Origin: Sthenelais limicola
Taxonomy: Eukaryota; Annelida; Polychaeta; Phyllodocida; Sigalionidae
Assembly (NCBI GenBank): GCA_942159475.1
Contig: OW804095.1
Location: forward strand, 62,958,773 to 63,022,772
Reading direction: 5' to 3'
Length of the DNA stretch: 64,000 bases
The translations under genes and the position numbers were made by a program. The notes beneath the pieces are model-generated. The model was not told where the DNA came from. It saw only the letters and a list, made by a program, of their open reading frames with translations, and made no database searches. Shown one piece after another: positions 18,879-32,300 of this stretch. Within the stretch, counting starts at the first letter, position 1, and every line of letters starts with the position of its first letter.

Positions 18879-21800
18879 ATATGCCGACCATTTATTGAGT
18901 TGAAGTTAAAAAATATTTATAAAATCGTAAACCTAAAAAATGTTTCAATACGCATAGGGTCACATTATAGAGGAATGTTAACACCACGCGATATTTATAT
19001 TGCCATATGTTTGATCGCTTATAATTATATGAATAGGATACTTTCAATCCCTATATTCAGCGCACACTATTTATAAGTCGAGCCCGAATGTAGAGGCCCT
19101 TGTTAGGGTTGCCTGTAGTTTTTATACGACCGTTATAACCCACTAAAGAATCGAGGAGAAATGTTTTCCCCCTATAAGAGCATAGATAAGGACATCGTGA
19201 ATCGACACCCATTGCCACATACTTCTTATCGCCCTAACTCCAGCAGTCTGGATCCTTCAGTCCTTTTAGTTTAGCTTGATACTACTCGACAGTAATCTGC
19301 ACGTGGTAAAGGCCATACGCTTCTGTTTTTATTGACATCTCAGACATCCTTCTTTGACATGCCTTCCTTTCTGCAAGGAACAGCCATTGCTCGATTTTCC
19401 CCAGGATCATTACAGGGGCTCAAGTATCGTCTTGTCGGATCGTGAGGTCGAGACACGATCCCACACATCCCCCGAGAGTTTTTCTCGGCTCTTAGTTGGG
19501 AGAGAGCGGTCATGGTAAACCTTGGGGTGGTGTGTGTGTGTGGGGGGGGGGGGGACTATAGCTTCCATTGCCATTCCCTACCCAAGGTTGCCTTTGTAAA
19601 GGCTCTTAAATACCAAACTAAGCGGTCTGACGCCCAACATGGTCAAAGGCTTCTCAACACCCGGGCTTAGCAATTCACCCCCACACACGTTCCCAGGACA
19701 GCGATTTTTCCGTATATCTCGCCTTGCAAAATCCCATGCCATTCCTTCTACCCTCGGGCCCGACACTGAAACATCGCCTGTCTGCCTTTCTGATTGCCTA
19801 CCTGCTAAGTATTTGCCATGGTCACAGCTAATGTCCAAGGGACCTAGCCACCAATCACCTCGGTCGTTTGAGCTCCTTCTTAGAGGCTAGCTATGAGCTC
19901 ATGACGTGCTCACAATGCAGATGAAAATGTATATCGCCAAGAGCATAGTCATCCTCTCCATCATTCTTGTTTACGAGCTGGTGGCCTGTTGATTGGAGGT
20001 CTTCTATTTGCTGAGATCTCAAGGGGACACATAGCGCACCTTTGGGCTGGTTGCTCTTGCTTACTTCTCACAGGAGACGCCGAGATGTCCAAGGCAATTT
20101 TCAATAGTTTCCACCTGACATTTCTGAATTGTCCTCCTACTTTCCTCAACAGAAAGATGGTTACATAGAAAGGCCGTATCCAATGCAATAACGGAAACAG
20201 GAATTGGGAGGAAAGAGAGTTGTTTATCTGTCAAATTGATTCATAAGCGAAAAACATATTCAGATATAATCAGGGATTCGTGATCGGGAGAGCTTTTTGA
20301 AGTGGATAAAAACTGTCTTATGGAAACAGTGTGGCTGCATGGGGAAGAAGGATTGAATGTTAAATCTCGTGTTGCGGCCATCCGTAAAGATAATTCCCAG
20401 AAGCGACATGTTTTTTCTGGGGGTAAAGCAGAGAGTCCTTCATTTGACAAAGGCCAGTACCTTAAATTTAATCATGCATAAGGCTAATATTTCTCCAGGT
20501 TCGCAGCTTACAAAAAAAACTCGTCGGTGACAAAAGCAACGGTCAAGAGCTGTCTCTTTTTCTCGAATATAAAAAGGCACGATTCAAAGACATTTTCTTT
20601 CAAGATTCAAATGGTACTTTTAAAATTATGATTATCGGACTAAAACAGAAATAACCGTGTAATAATTATAATGTTGTTAATTATCCTGGCGGGAAACAAC
20701 CACAAAGAGGGCTATCTTCCTAGAGGATCTAGCGATAATTTCACGTGGAAACCGAGTGCCAATTCAATTTCTCCAGACTGTTATTTGCATGTTCGTCATA
20801 CAACGTTGGCTGAGCATGAGTTAGAGCGTGGTTGGGGCCCTGGGCAGACAAGCAAGGTTGTTTATAGGTGGGGTGGGCTCTACCTCTGGGTAATTCTGCT
20901 TGTTCTGTGGACATTCCTTGTCATGCTGCAGCCTCCTGACAACCTGTTCTGCTTAAGGCTTGCCCCCCATAGAGACCATACCGGACGTGACATTCGCTGG
21001 CTCGCAAAAACCCTCACCATTGACATTTTTACAAGACCACGAAATTTCAGGCTGGCAACTTTTTTGATAAAACACATTCGTGCTAAGAAGGGATAGCATT
21101 GAGATGTTTGTCAATGGATTTGTCATCATTGTTCACGCACTTCCGACACAATCTGCTCATAAATATTTTTGTCAAAAAGTCTCGCGTATTTTTTTTTGCA
21201 TTTCCTTAATGTCATGGAGGTTGTTTTTGTTTCATCCCATTCCATTTTATGTTGAGTTTTCTTTTCACCTATGACATCATTAAAATCAGCACATAGGTTA
21301 TAATAAGAATGTGTGCGACCCATTTGAGTTCCTTCTTTTACCGTTATCTGATCTCTTTCACGGGATGATCGCTGCTGGAAAAATGTATTCACTACAATTG
21401 CACGATCGATATTATATTTATGTCGTGGAAAGAAGCACTAGGCAAAAATTAACACACAGGCTCCGGGGTTAAAAATATTCCCTTTCATATCCTGGTTATA
21501 CGCAAGTTTTTAAATCAGACATCCTAAGATTATTTTTTTTAAAACAACCATTTTAATATCTGACCCATTTCACGTGGGGGTCATTTCATTCGATAATTGC
21601 CGATGATGTGTTAAGAACGTCGGAATCGACTGATAATTTAAGTAATTGCTTTTAAACCGCAGTAATGATAAAAACCTGACCTTCTGTAAATGAAGCACCG
21701 GCAATTCATTATTCATTATTATGATCGTAAACGCAGAAGCCTTTTTATGTTTAGTTATTCAAACACGGATAATTTTACTGAAATATTGTCGATTGGCTGC

Positions 21801-23499
21801 TAATATTATGCTGTGAATAATTCTCAATACTTACAAAATTTGGAGCTTTTAGGGAAGTAATTTTCTATACATCAATGCTAAATGTTGATATAAACAAGAA
21901 ATAGTTAACAGTGATCAGTTTACATTCATTTATTTATTTCCGGTTCATGTAGAAGATTGCGTTTCCAATGGAAACGGAGATTGATGTCAGTTAAATGTAA
22001 AGTTCGAGAGGGAGGGATAGTAGCAGGGAGAGGAAGTGGAGACAGAAAACATGAAATCCCTATCCCATATATGACTGGTCATTCCATGTGATTCTGTTGG
22101 TCCCTTTAACACCTTTGCATATGGGCATCTTATTTCTCAGCTTGCCACTTTAATTCACACACGATCTACCACGATCTAGGGATGATGCCCCGACCCTGAC
22201 ATCAAAACGTTATCGCTACCGTTGCCTTTGATATTAGCCTTGAAATGATTATCAAGAAAACCTCACATGTGTTGAACTTAGTGTTAGACGATATGGAAAA
22301 GGGAAGGCTATCCACTTTGGCTTGAAAGTACCTCAGCTGCGCAAGAACTTGGGTAATAAGAAAATAAACAATTCAAGTACCCCCATAATTGTTGATCTAC
22401 TTAATTACTTTGGAAATTGATCTGTTCCCGTAGAAGGCTATTACTTGTCTCTCGCCTTTTTACGTACATTCATTTTTTAACTTTTAAAGGCTGTTTACAC
22501 TCAAATACTCTTAGCTTCACCAGGAAGGATTGCCATCTTTCACAAAATTGTCCGGAATTAATGTAGATGAATGATTAAGTAACTAAATGTTTCCAATTCT
22601 GCCCATGACAAATATTGCCTCCATGAACAGCAGTATACTTTTTTTGTCTTTACATTTGCATGGAAAATCAACCGAACAAAACAAAGGCAAGCCTAATACC
22701 TTGAATGCGAGCGTTTTGAGAAAACAAACAGTATTCACCGTCTAAACTTTATACAGCAATTAGTGTCAGTGAACAAATTGGTTTTGTGAGATAGAAAATA
22801 TATAATGTATCCTTCCTGTTCCTTTATACTAAGGGTTAGTATTTTCCTACGATATTTTCTAGGTGTAATCAATACAATGAACTTTTCATCCCTAATGGGA
22901 AGGTTTGGTTTTTGAGCGTGGTAGATCACACAAAAGGTTAATTGAAAAGTATTTGCATGACATGCTGAATGTTCACAACAATAGTGTCAAACGGAACTAA
23001 GGGGGATTGATAACGATGAGACAAGAATGTTAATTCATCGATTTTGCTGTTAATTTCTTCAGTCTGGATGATCTTCCCGTAAAATAAACGAAAACGGCCC
23101 TGGCCTTTTTTTATTTGGTCCCTGGGTCAGTAACTTCTACCCTGACTTGCGTTCATAAAATGCAATAGGAAATGATCATACCGGAAAGCCGAGCTCCCCT
23201 GGATCAGCAAAGTTCTTCTCATTCAAAATCCGCATTTGTACCTCCTGTTATTTGATATTGATAAAATGTTGTCGCCGCGAGCTGTGACTATAATGGCTAA
23301 ATCGGCTAAATTTGCTCATTCTGAACAGGGCGAAACCACCATGTACTGAAATATTGTTCAATATATTAATTAATATTAATGATCTAGATATAAAATATTA
23401 AAATAGTTATTATTATACACGCATTCAATACCGAGGCCCTGACAGCCGCTCATTACTTGTAACACCGTATTGGACTAGTACATTACCGGCGCGTTGTCA
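18879..23499. other. Gene-free stretch
   Basis: No supported gene over about 4.6 kb. A run of 14 G (with flanking TG repeats) lies near 19530-19554. A TATA-like ATATAAAAAGGC sits at about 20567-20578 with nothing recognisable downstream. A 141-codon open frame on the plus strand (20671-21096) and others near 19.6 kb have no domain signature and overlap open frames on the opposite strand; they are treated as chance. Confidence 0.5.
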
Positions 23500-23547
23500 T
23501 GGCGACGCAAGTTTGGTGGCGCAAGTTTGCCGACGCAAGTTTGCCAG
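23500..23547 (+). repeat. Short minisatellite, three units of 14-15 bp
   Basis: The unit GGCGACGCAAGTTTG is repeated as GTGGCGCAAGTTTG and CCGACGCAAGTTTG. It is minor and local. Confidence 0.7.
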
Positions 23548-26500
23548 TGCGAATGCTTTCTTTCTCCATGTTTCCAAATTTTAACGAAGGAAATGTTATG
23601 CCTTCCTTGTATCAAAATATTACACAACATGAAAAATAAATGCATTAGGCCTATGTCACACGAAATAGGTTGGTTTATAGGCTATTCCGCTTCCATTACA
23701 TTATTTATTTAATGAAGAACTAGGCGACAAGGTCTTAACTAACACCAGTCCATTTATAGAGGTAGGCCTACTGTACCATATTTTTTTTTAGAAAGGTTGT
23801 CAAGTCAAGAAATAGATTTATTACTGATGGGAAGTAATATGAGCGGTTGAAACGTATTGAGACACGCAAATGCTTAGAAGTGATTTATTCAGGTAGCGTT
23901 GATTAATGGGTGAACGACACTTTTGTAGATCTGTGGGATTCCCATTGGTCAAGCTTTACCAATGGGCGTTCATTGACCAGGAGGGGCCAGCCTCATTACC
24001 ATAACGGTTGGAGGATGCTCTTGGCTCTTGGTCATACAAACAGTCGGTCACCAACAGCCAGAGGGTTAACAAAGAAATTTGAGTTAGGTCTGCATTGTAA
24101 CATCACGTGCCACGCAGCTAGAAAATATAATCATGAATAAGAAGGCTTCAAGCTCAGCAATAAGGAAAACTCCCTGCTCGTGCCACTAAAACGACTAAAA
24201 CACAGCAACCTGTAGCAGTTACAGTCCACAAAAGGAAGTAACCGCACAACCTTCAGTCGGCATGCCCGACATGACAATTAAGGAGATCTATATTTGACTT
24301 AGGGCCTACTTCGATTTCCTGGGTGCGGATTGTCTCTGATTAAAGCTGCGTTTTATGGTCATTATAAGACGGAAACAAAAATTCCCCGATGTTATTGGGA
24401 AAATGTGGACGATGAGCTGACGTCTGAGATGACGTGATAGTCTGACGTAGATGACGTGGGTGTGTGACGTCGGAGAACCCAGTCTCCCGCCACAATGACC
24501 GGGAATTATTCAGAGAACAATTTCCAGATAATGACAATTTTTTAAAAAAATGGCCAGTACTACCCCCATTCTGGAAAAAAATATTAAAGGATTTTTTCTG
24601 CTGGTTTACAAACAGTGCACCAGCCGCCCCGAAAATGTCAATGTTTGTCCTTAATCCTTCTATGATATACATTATATTGTAATATATATAATGGTGCTCG
24701 GCGCCGGTAATCACACATTTATTGAAAGAGATTCCGCGGGAATACAGTTCCATAAATATCCGATTAAACTGTGAACTTATTCGTAATTTATAAGAGGTAT
24801 TTCTTAACGTAGGCCTAACTCACTAGTATTTCCATCCCCTATAGGCCTACTCGCTCGCTCTCTATTTTCCCCCGTCCCCTTTTCCACTCCCTAATTCAGT
24901 TGGGGATATTCTCAAATGTCAATCATATTTATATACATAAATATCTGTCCCACTCGAACAAACGTACCGTGCGGGCAAGGCGAATATTGAATGGGCCAAA
25001 TTGTCAATCCTCATGTGAACCCAAACATATGTACGGTTCAACAGCAAATACAGACGATTGGCGAGGGAGGGTCATAGGAAAGAATTTTGCCCCTAGGCAA
25101 AGATATAATACAGAAAGTACCATTAATATGATACAATAACATAGTTATATAGACATATACCGACCATATTATGGGATACACACAATGTATATGTCTCAAT
25201 ATTCCAAGACAAGAAGAAACCGTCTTCCAAATATCAATTTTTACCTTTGCTTCACTGCATTTCCCCGAAACATCAATAGGTTCCCGACAGGAACTTGCTT
25301 TACTATGAGTAATGCTTGTAACACTACTCCCCCTAGTTGCTTTTACTCTCGCCTCATTAGTGCAACCCAAGTGCAAAAATATAAAGCGTATTCTCCATCT
25401 AGTGTAGTTATCCTTTTAACAATAATTACAATATACATTACTCAACCGTTCATAAATTCGTTATTTATTTCAAGGTATGTTACCCGATGTTCGCGCGCAA
25501 ACTTCATGGTTTTATTTGCAAAAAAATGCTAAGCTGCTTATTCAAGGAAAACAATGGCGGCTAATTCCCTAACCCAGGTTAGAATATCTTTTTCTGTATG
25601 CCATCGAAATGTGGAGATATTTAACAAGGTCCAGTAAAAGGGTCTTTATCGGCCATACGCAGATACACCCTTTCTCTTATCATTTATGTGATCTGAAGTA
25701 AACACGTTGAATTCATATCATTATTCTGAGCTATTCACCGTCTGATTCTCTGCTAAATCGATCTTCTGAATTCAGGAAGAGAGATTTTGAATAAATCTGG
25801 GAACATTTACATAGAGTAGAGTCACGTCTAGCCATTATCGGGTATCTTCTCTTATTCCCTTCTTATTCCATGGGACTGAACCAAACTGATCGTAAATACG
25901 GGTTGTTCGCATTACCGAGATGGTCGCTTTATGAGATTATACTCTATGCAATTTTAGACTTCAATATTCAAAGTTTTTTTAGGGAATCAGAAACACTGTA
26001 GCTTCCTTAAATTTTGGAAGAAAAACATACTTTTAGCTGCAGCTTAAGAGGACCGTATAAGCTCTGTGAATATATCATACAGATGAGACCATCAAGGAAA
26101 TATCTTCGCCACAGTGATCTGCAATCTCCTCTTGCGTAATTTCCAGAAGTATTGTCCCGCCCCATCATTTCTGACATTCACCATGCCTGCACACTTCCTC
26201 CTTTCTTCCCGAAGTTGCAATTTTCCACTGGGGTGCTGACTAAGCTTACACAAGCCGCTGTCACAAAAGAAAATTATTATGTGATTTCCTTCTTTATTTT
26301 CGAGATCAGAAATGACACAAAGTCAATTATTATAAAGTCTGGTGAAGTATACAATGGACAAAGATGGAATGCACATCCATACATATTCTGCACTGATATA
26401 GGCATTTCAACAGGGAAAACTAGCACACCAATACTCACCCATTCTGTTCATAGCTTATTCTGAGCAATTTGACCATGAAATAAAAGTGCAGTTGCTGTCT

Positions 26501-27028
26501 TCATTATTCTCAGATGTGTGGCCATCTGCTCTTCATTCTAACCAACCACCAACCAACAGTGAGTATTGGCATTATTAAAATACATGCACTCCTTTCCAGA
26601 AGGAATATGCAGTTATCAGACTTATGAGGCACGAATGGATACACTACTAATAGTGGTTGGGATTTTGTATATATTCTTTAGCAAATCATATATGATTTGT
26701 GAGGTAAGTAGTTGTCAAAATGGCAAAAATCTCTTGTTCTCTATTGGTATTTGCATGGATTCTTCGCACTGTGTCAAAAAGGCAGGATCCCGTCCATATT
26801 TCTTTTATTTTTTCATAGGGTGAGAGAAATAATGGAAGAGGCACAGTAGAATATCAGTGATCATATCAATTATTTGCGTATTGCATTTTGTATTCAAGTA
26901 GAATAACTGATTATTCAGTAAAAAAAACCATTGTACCTATCTGAGGCCCAGGAGCAAAGGTTTTTACACAATAATTAAGTTATTAAGAATTAAGAAAAAT
27001 ACCCAATAGTAGAATACCTCCAAATATC
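23548..27028. other. Gene-free stretch
   Basis: No supported gene or RNA. Open frames of 80-137 codons (24340-24753 minus, 25185-25532 plus, 26152-26463 plus) lack motifs and are shadowed by frames on the other strand. A CT-rich patch lies at about 24850-24890. Confidence 0.5.
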
Positions 27029-27604
27029 ATATTGTAGTGGAGCGGAGGTTATAAATAGCCCTCCGCATCAAGAGTGTGTATTGATCAAATGTCCTTGACA
27101 TTCCCCGTGTCTCCGTAACGCTCTACTGAGCACGGAATGGGCTTTCGGATTTGTACTAACTACAAGACAGATATGTTTTACCATTATCACCCATTTGCAG
27201 GAATCTTATATTGTATTCAACTACAGCAGAATGTGTATCGTGTATAACCATTTACTGTATTCCTGTACGACCTGTTCTTATGTACTGTGTTTACTGATAT
27301 TGTTCGCCTGGTGCGACACCTCTTTTACAATGTGAGGACAAGTATGACCTTGCTCCTGCCTGTAAGGTGTAAGTATTCACTCTGAGGCTTAGAGTGGATC
27401 AGTTCAGTCCTATGCTGGGATTGAACCGGGTCTGGTTAGACTTGCAGTCTGGTCGTGGGTGGCAATAAACCTAATGAAAGAGACATTCCGCGTTGGTGTT
27501 CTTCCTTGCCTTTCTCGAGATCCGGATCCGTCGGAGTAAGAACCTGGGTTGGGTGAACTTCTAGTAATAAAGCCATTTACTATAGAGACGATTCACTACA
27601 ATAT
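27029..27604 (+). mobile_element. Solo LTR of an LTR retrotransposon, with 4-bp target duplication
   Basis: A 568-base LTR (27033-27600) begins TGTAGTG and ends CACTACA, a perfect 7-base terminal inverted repeat with the canonical TG...CA ends. It is flanked on both sides by ATAT (27029-27032 and 27601-27604), the expected short target duplication. Inside are a TATA-like TTATAAATAGC near 27049 and an AATAAA polyadenylation signal at 27464-27469, in the order promoter then poly(A) expected for the plus strand. No internal gag-pol sequence adjoins it, so it is a solo LTR left by recombination between two LTRs. The ends and 4-base duplication would suit a Gypsy-type element, but this cannot be proved from the LTR alone. 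Confidence 0.85.
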
Positions 27605-28288
27605 TATGTTAGAGGTATTCTGACACTCTGGAGGATACCATATAAGTGATATAGTGGAAAACATAGATTATTTCCACTTCACATGTAAGAGAACAGAAGC
27701 ATTTTGGTCTCACTTCGATAGTTGGCTTCTGCAAAATATAGATACTCATTCCTAAAAATGAGCCATTGAAATACCAACTTGGCTTTCTAGGTGACTCAGA
27801 AGCAACCGAAATATTGAATTTTATGTTTTTGGAACTTGTATCATTCTAGTATTGGGAGGTTTATGTAGACCTTAAAGTTAAAAATCAAAAATGAAAATAT
27901 GGGTACAAGCTCACTAGTATAGAACAAGATATTTAGTAGAAGTTGTTTAAAGCCTCAGAGGCTATTGTGACGTCATGCTTGCACGCAACTGCCACGCCCA
28001 CCTTCTTGGCGACCATGTCGTTTCAGACACACTTTGTTCTCAACGGTCGCACTGAGCGGACATCCCCTGATCGTTGTGAAAGTACAACAATGTTGGTGCA
28101 TCTCCGTATGAAGTGTGTGTTTTAACTGCTTGAATTCCTTACACGAATGAGTTGGAGTTTAGAATTTTTTATTCATGAAATACATTACATCAAGATGAAC
28201 ATAAGTAACATATATATTGTAACGTTGTTGACAGTTGCATAAATGCGTGCATTATACAACAGTACTGACGAACTATAACCTCATTAAA
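27605..28288. other. Gene-free stretch
   Basis: No gene or clear repeat is seen between the solo LTR and the next TIR element. Confidence 0.6.
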
Positions 28289-29395
28289 GCCTGGGTTCCA
28301 CTGCCACGCTACTTCTGCCGCTAATAGTTTCTTTAAAGGCTGGGTTCCACTGGCCAGCTACTACTCCCGCTACTCTTCCCGTTTCGTTGCTCCCGCATCT
28401 TTAGAAGCGGGAGCAAGCAACTGAAGGTATACCGGAATGGGTGCTAGTGCCCCGCTACTTCCACCACTACTTCTAACGCTACTCAGAAATGTAAGCAGAC
28501 AACATTTTATTTTCACATAGAAATGGATGCATCAAGTAGCGTGATAAGTAGCATAGAGTGATGCCATTGCCCCTCTTCAGCCCTCACTATTTCCTGCTAC
28601 CTCCTGCTACAAAGTAGCGGCCACTTTAAATCAAACATGTGGGAGCACTCTATGCTTTGAAAACGCTCCAAAAAAAGGGGGAAGTAACATGGCTTTGTAG
28701 CAGGGCTCAATAGCACCCATCCCCATTACTCTCCCACTTCTGCTCCCGCTTCATGATGAAAGAAGGCTGGGTTCCACTGGCTGGCTACTACTCCCGCTAC
28801 TCCTCCTGCTAATCTGACAGACTATTGCTCCCACTCCTAAAGAAGCGGGAGCAAGCAACTGAAAGTAACCGGAATGGGTGCTACTGGGAAGTTACTTCTA
28901 CTGCTACTTCTGCCGCTACTCACATTTATGTGAGCTGATGACATTTTATTTTCACATGGAAATGAACACTTCAAGTAATGTGAGGGGTAACATAGAGTGG
29001 TGCTAGTGACCCGCTTCAGCCCCCACTACTTCCTGCTACCTCCCGCTACAAAGACAAACATGTTTGATAGAAGCAGGAGCCCTCTACACTTTGAAAGCGG
29101 AAAGTAACATGGCTTTGTAGCAGGGCCCAACAGCACCCATCCCCGTTACTCTCCTGCAACTGCTCCCACTTCTTTAATCTAGAAGCGGGAGCAGAAGAGG
29201 GAGAAGTAGCCGGGCAGTGGAACCCAGCTTTATCAAGTCCTGCTACTTTAGAAGTAACAGGAAATAGCCGTTTCAAATTAGACATTTTTTATTTGAAGCG
29301 GCTACTTCCTGCTACTTGCTCTCACTTCTATAAGTAGCGTGACCAAAGAAACGGGAGTAGTAGCGGGAGAAATAGTGTGGCAGTGGAACCCAGGC
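28289..29395. mobile_element. Nested TIR element (about 1.1 kb)
   Basis: The outer ends are inverted repeats: GCCTGGGTTCCACTGCCACG on the left, with its complement GTGGCAGTGGAACCCAGGC on the right. Inside, related termini occur again: GGCTGGGTTCCACTGG at 28338 and at 28765, and the complementary CAGTGGAACCCAGC at 29215-29228. The interior is built of repeats of CTACTTCTGCCGCTACT and GAAGCGGGAGCAAGCAACTG motifs in both orientations. The simplest reading is one or more family members inserted in an older copy. No transposase frame is present. Confidence 0.75.
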
Positions 29396-32300
29396 AAAAA
29401 GGACGTACAAGTTGTCACTAATTTATTTCCAGTACAAGCTTGATTTTTAAACACAAATCCCAGTCTCTTGGCGTGTTCACATATTCCGGTTCCTAGGCCT
29501 GAGTGCTAATGGCACAGGGCACATTCCTCCCGTCCTAGATCCTTTGACTCCTTTACATTTTAAAATGCAAAATTAGATTCGTGGAGAAATAATCTGCACC
29601 CATGCAGCTGCTGGCTCATACGAAGACAAAAGCGTCATTTAAAGCAAATGGAGAGGGGGACGTCTATAGATTTAACAGGTCCCTACGTCTTGCCCTTTCA
29701 AAGTCCCTAGCGAGACTTGTCAAACAGTGCTATTGTACTCCAATTTCAGATGGTTTACTTCTAACCTTCTTTGATGTGTATTAATTACAACGGTTAACTG
29801 TTAGGAGGGAATTACGATGTGATTGACCCATAGAATTTAAGAAATGTGTCTATCAACCGGTTGCAATCTAGAAACGAGTATATGTTCAGAAAGGGAATGA
29901 AACCCCTTTACAATTCATTTTGCTTTCTTTCTCAACATAAAATGCGGTTTTGATTTTGTAATCGGATGTAATGGATCTCATGCTAGTGCAATAATCTCTT
30001 TAATTCCCTCTCTTTATTTGATGTAGTACACATTCATGAGAAAGAATCATACTGATATGGCAAGAAGTGAAGCCTGAAGATATCCGAGCACATTTAAACT
30101 TAATAAATAGTATTCTTTGAAAGGTAACAAGCCAAATTAAATAAATCAAAATTATTGAATAAAATGATCATTCGTGTTGCATATTTAATGAATCTCTCGA
30201 GACTTTTAGTTGGCGTTGTATTTTTCTTCATAATTTGACCAGATTGTGTACAGCTTCTTGGAAGTATTTGGCTTGAGAGAACTAGGGAGGAGAATGGAAT
30301 GTGTGGGTCGAAGTTTATTGCCATTCCTGGTTTTGTCGTGCAGTATAGCTCAGTGGGCAAACACACACTGGTATGCATCCTTAGTTTGTTGATTGACCAC
30401 CTTCAGATTTCAGTGAAAGGGTGTAAACGGTGTGCGAATATCCCGGGGTTGAGAAGATGGTATGGCACTACATATATGAATACTGACAGTGACTTCGAAT
30501 CTGATAGTCGCTGGAAAGAATGATTAATAGCAGAATCTGTCAGCCCATCGAACAAAGGAACTGATTTAGGTACTCTCAAGATACCTCTTTCCCTGTGATA
30601 TATCTATTCATATAGTCTCCGTCATGCGGCAGTTCATACCTTGAATCCTACAGCACAAAAAGCAAAGCCAATAGGCTGCATTCATGGAATATTACACATC
30701 ATGGATAAATCTGGTTCTTTTAGAAGACATGTCTGTGACCTAAATCTGTACCCTTTTCCACTCGTAGCAACGAACTGTATGTTTTATTGATGTTGAAATA
30801 AAAGGTTCATATCATATATAAATGCAGAATTCTTATTATATCTTTTTGTAACGGTTGACGTGTCTGACTTCATGTCCTGTGTTTATAATATGATGATCCT
30901 TTGTATTTTTAGATTTCAGATGCACAGTTGTGTTCTAGCCATGCTACGGCTCTGTGGTGTAAGACAATTAACAGAGAGAGGGTCGTCGGGGAAGGCTAAG
31001 TTGTGTTCCAGGATTCATATTTAAGGAAAGGTCGACTAGCTACAATACAAGGGACAAGCAGTAAATAATATACCTTTATGTTGTTGTGTCTCTCATACAG
31101 TGACCTTGACTTTTGCTTGAGATGAACATGAATAGTCAATTTGTTGGGGAGAATTTGCGAAGTCAAGAATAATCTTGTCTTGTGTTATAAACAAGTTATA
31201 AGTTTACTAATTATTAAGTTAATCAATGATTTAATCAACTATTTTTCTATTAACTTTATAATCAGTTTAACTTAATGTTTATACCCTACGTTTCCAAAGG
31301 AAAAGACTTCTCAGCCCTATGTGCACAGATGGCGGCTATGATGTTCCAGGGATGGTCCATGAGTGTGGATAACCAGGCTCCAGCTACAGGTAGCCGCGCG
31401 TCCACACTTGTGGACACCCCTGTAACCCCTTGAGACTGGACAAGCAAGGTTGTCCATTAGAGGCTTCATGTAGCCACCTTATTTTCATATGAGAAAAAGA
31501 ACAGTATAACTTCTGAGAATGTACACTGAATTGTCACTAATTAGAAGAACATATATAATTGTTATTTACAAGGCTGATATGACCATGATTTTATTACATA
31601 TTTGTGCATAAAGGATGAGCAAACAGTTTTAGGAGGACAATGGCTACATGAAGCGTCCCATTACAGGCTTCACAAAGTCAGCTATTTCAGGCTAATGGTA
31701 CACATGTTTGGCACCGGAAATAATTAGTCATGTGACCTAACGTATTTTTTCAAACATCATCCTGAAAATGGAGCCCGTTGAAGATACACAAGGCCACACA
31801 TAATCAGCAAATCTTCTATATATATGGTAAGTAATGTCCTTATATTTAAGTAATAATTCTTTAAGAGATATGGTGAATGAACAAGCTAAAAATGTACATG
31901 TTCTAAGGAATAGAAACATGACCATAGGCTAACATAGGATTTAGCCATGACCAAATCACATATAATGAATATTAATGAAAGAAATGAAACCGCCCACCCT
32001 TACAAGGGCTGCCGCCACCCCTCAAGGGAAGGCGGCCATGACAGCCAGGAGAGGATGCATGGGCATGTGAGGGGGAGGAACTGAGTGTATACGTGAAGTT
32101 TTCGCGCAGAATTATTGTGTTAGAGGAGGTGGTATATTTCGCACACACCTTTACTCTCACCTACCTGGTCTGGTCAATTTGATATGAATAAATGTTTTCA
32201 CTATTGAAAATCAGTGAGGCATGAGAGACCGCTGGGCCTCCCTTCTTCTAAATTGTCCCCCAATCACATTACATAACTCTCAACTACCTCCCCACATATA

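Noticed and set aside
20671..21096. 141-codon open frame on the plus strand
   Set aside because: There is no domain, no repeat of composition and no splice or promoter support; an antisense open frame of similar quality overlaps it.
24340..24753. 137-codon open frame on the minus strand
   Set aside because: Low-complexity and motif-free, overlapped by an antisense frame.
27410..27440. B-box-like GGTTCAATCCC on the minus strand
   Set aside because: It lies inside the solo LTR and has no A-box or foldable tRNA around it.
30340..30480. tRNA gene or tRNA-derived SINE head (A-box TAGCTCAGTGGGC)
   Set aside because: No matching B-box or cloverleaf arms at the required spacing, and no terminal repeats.
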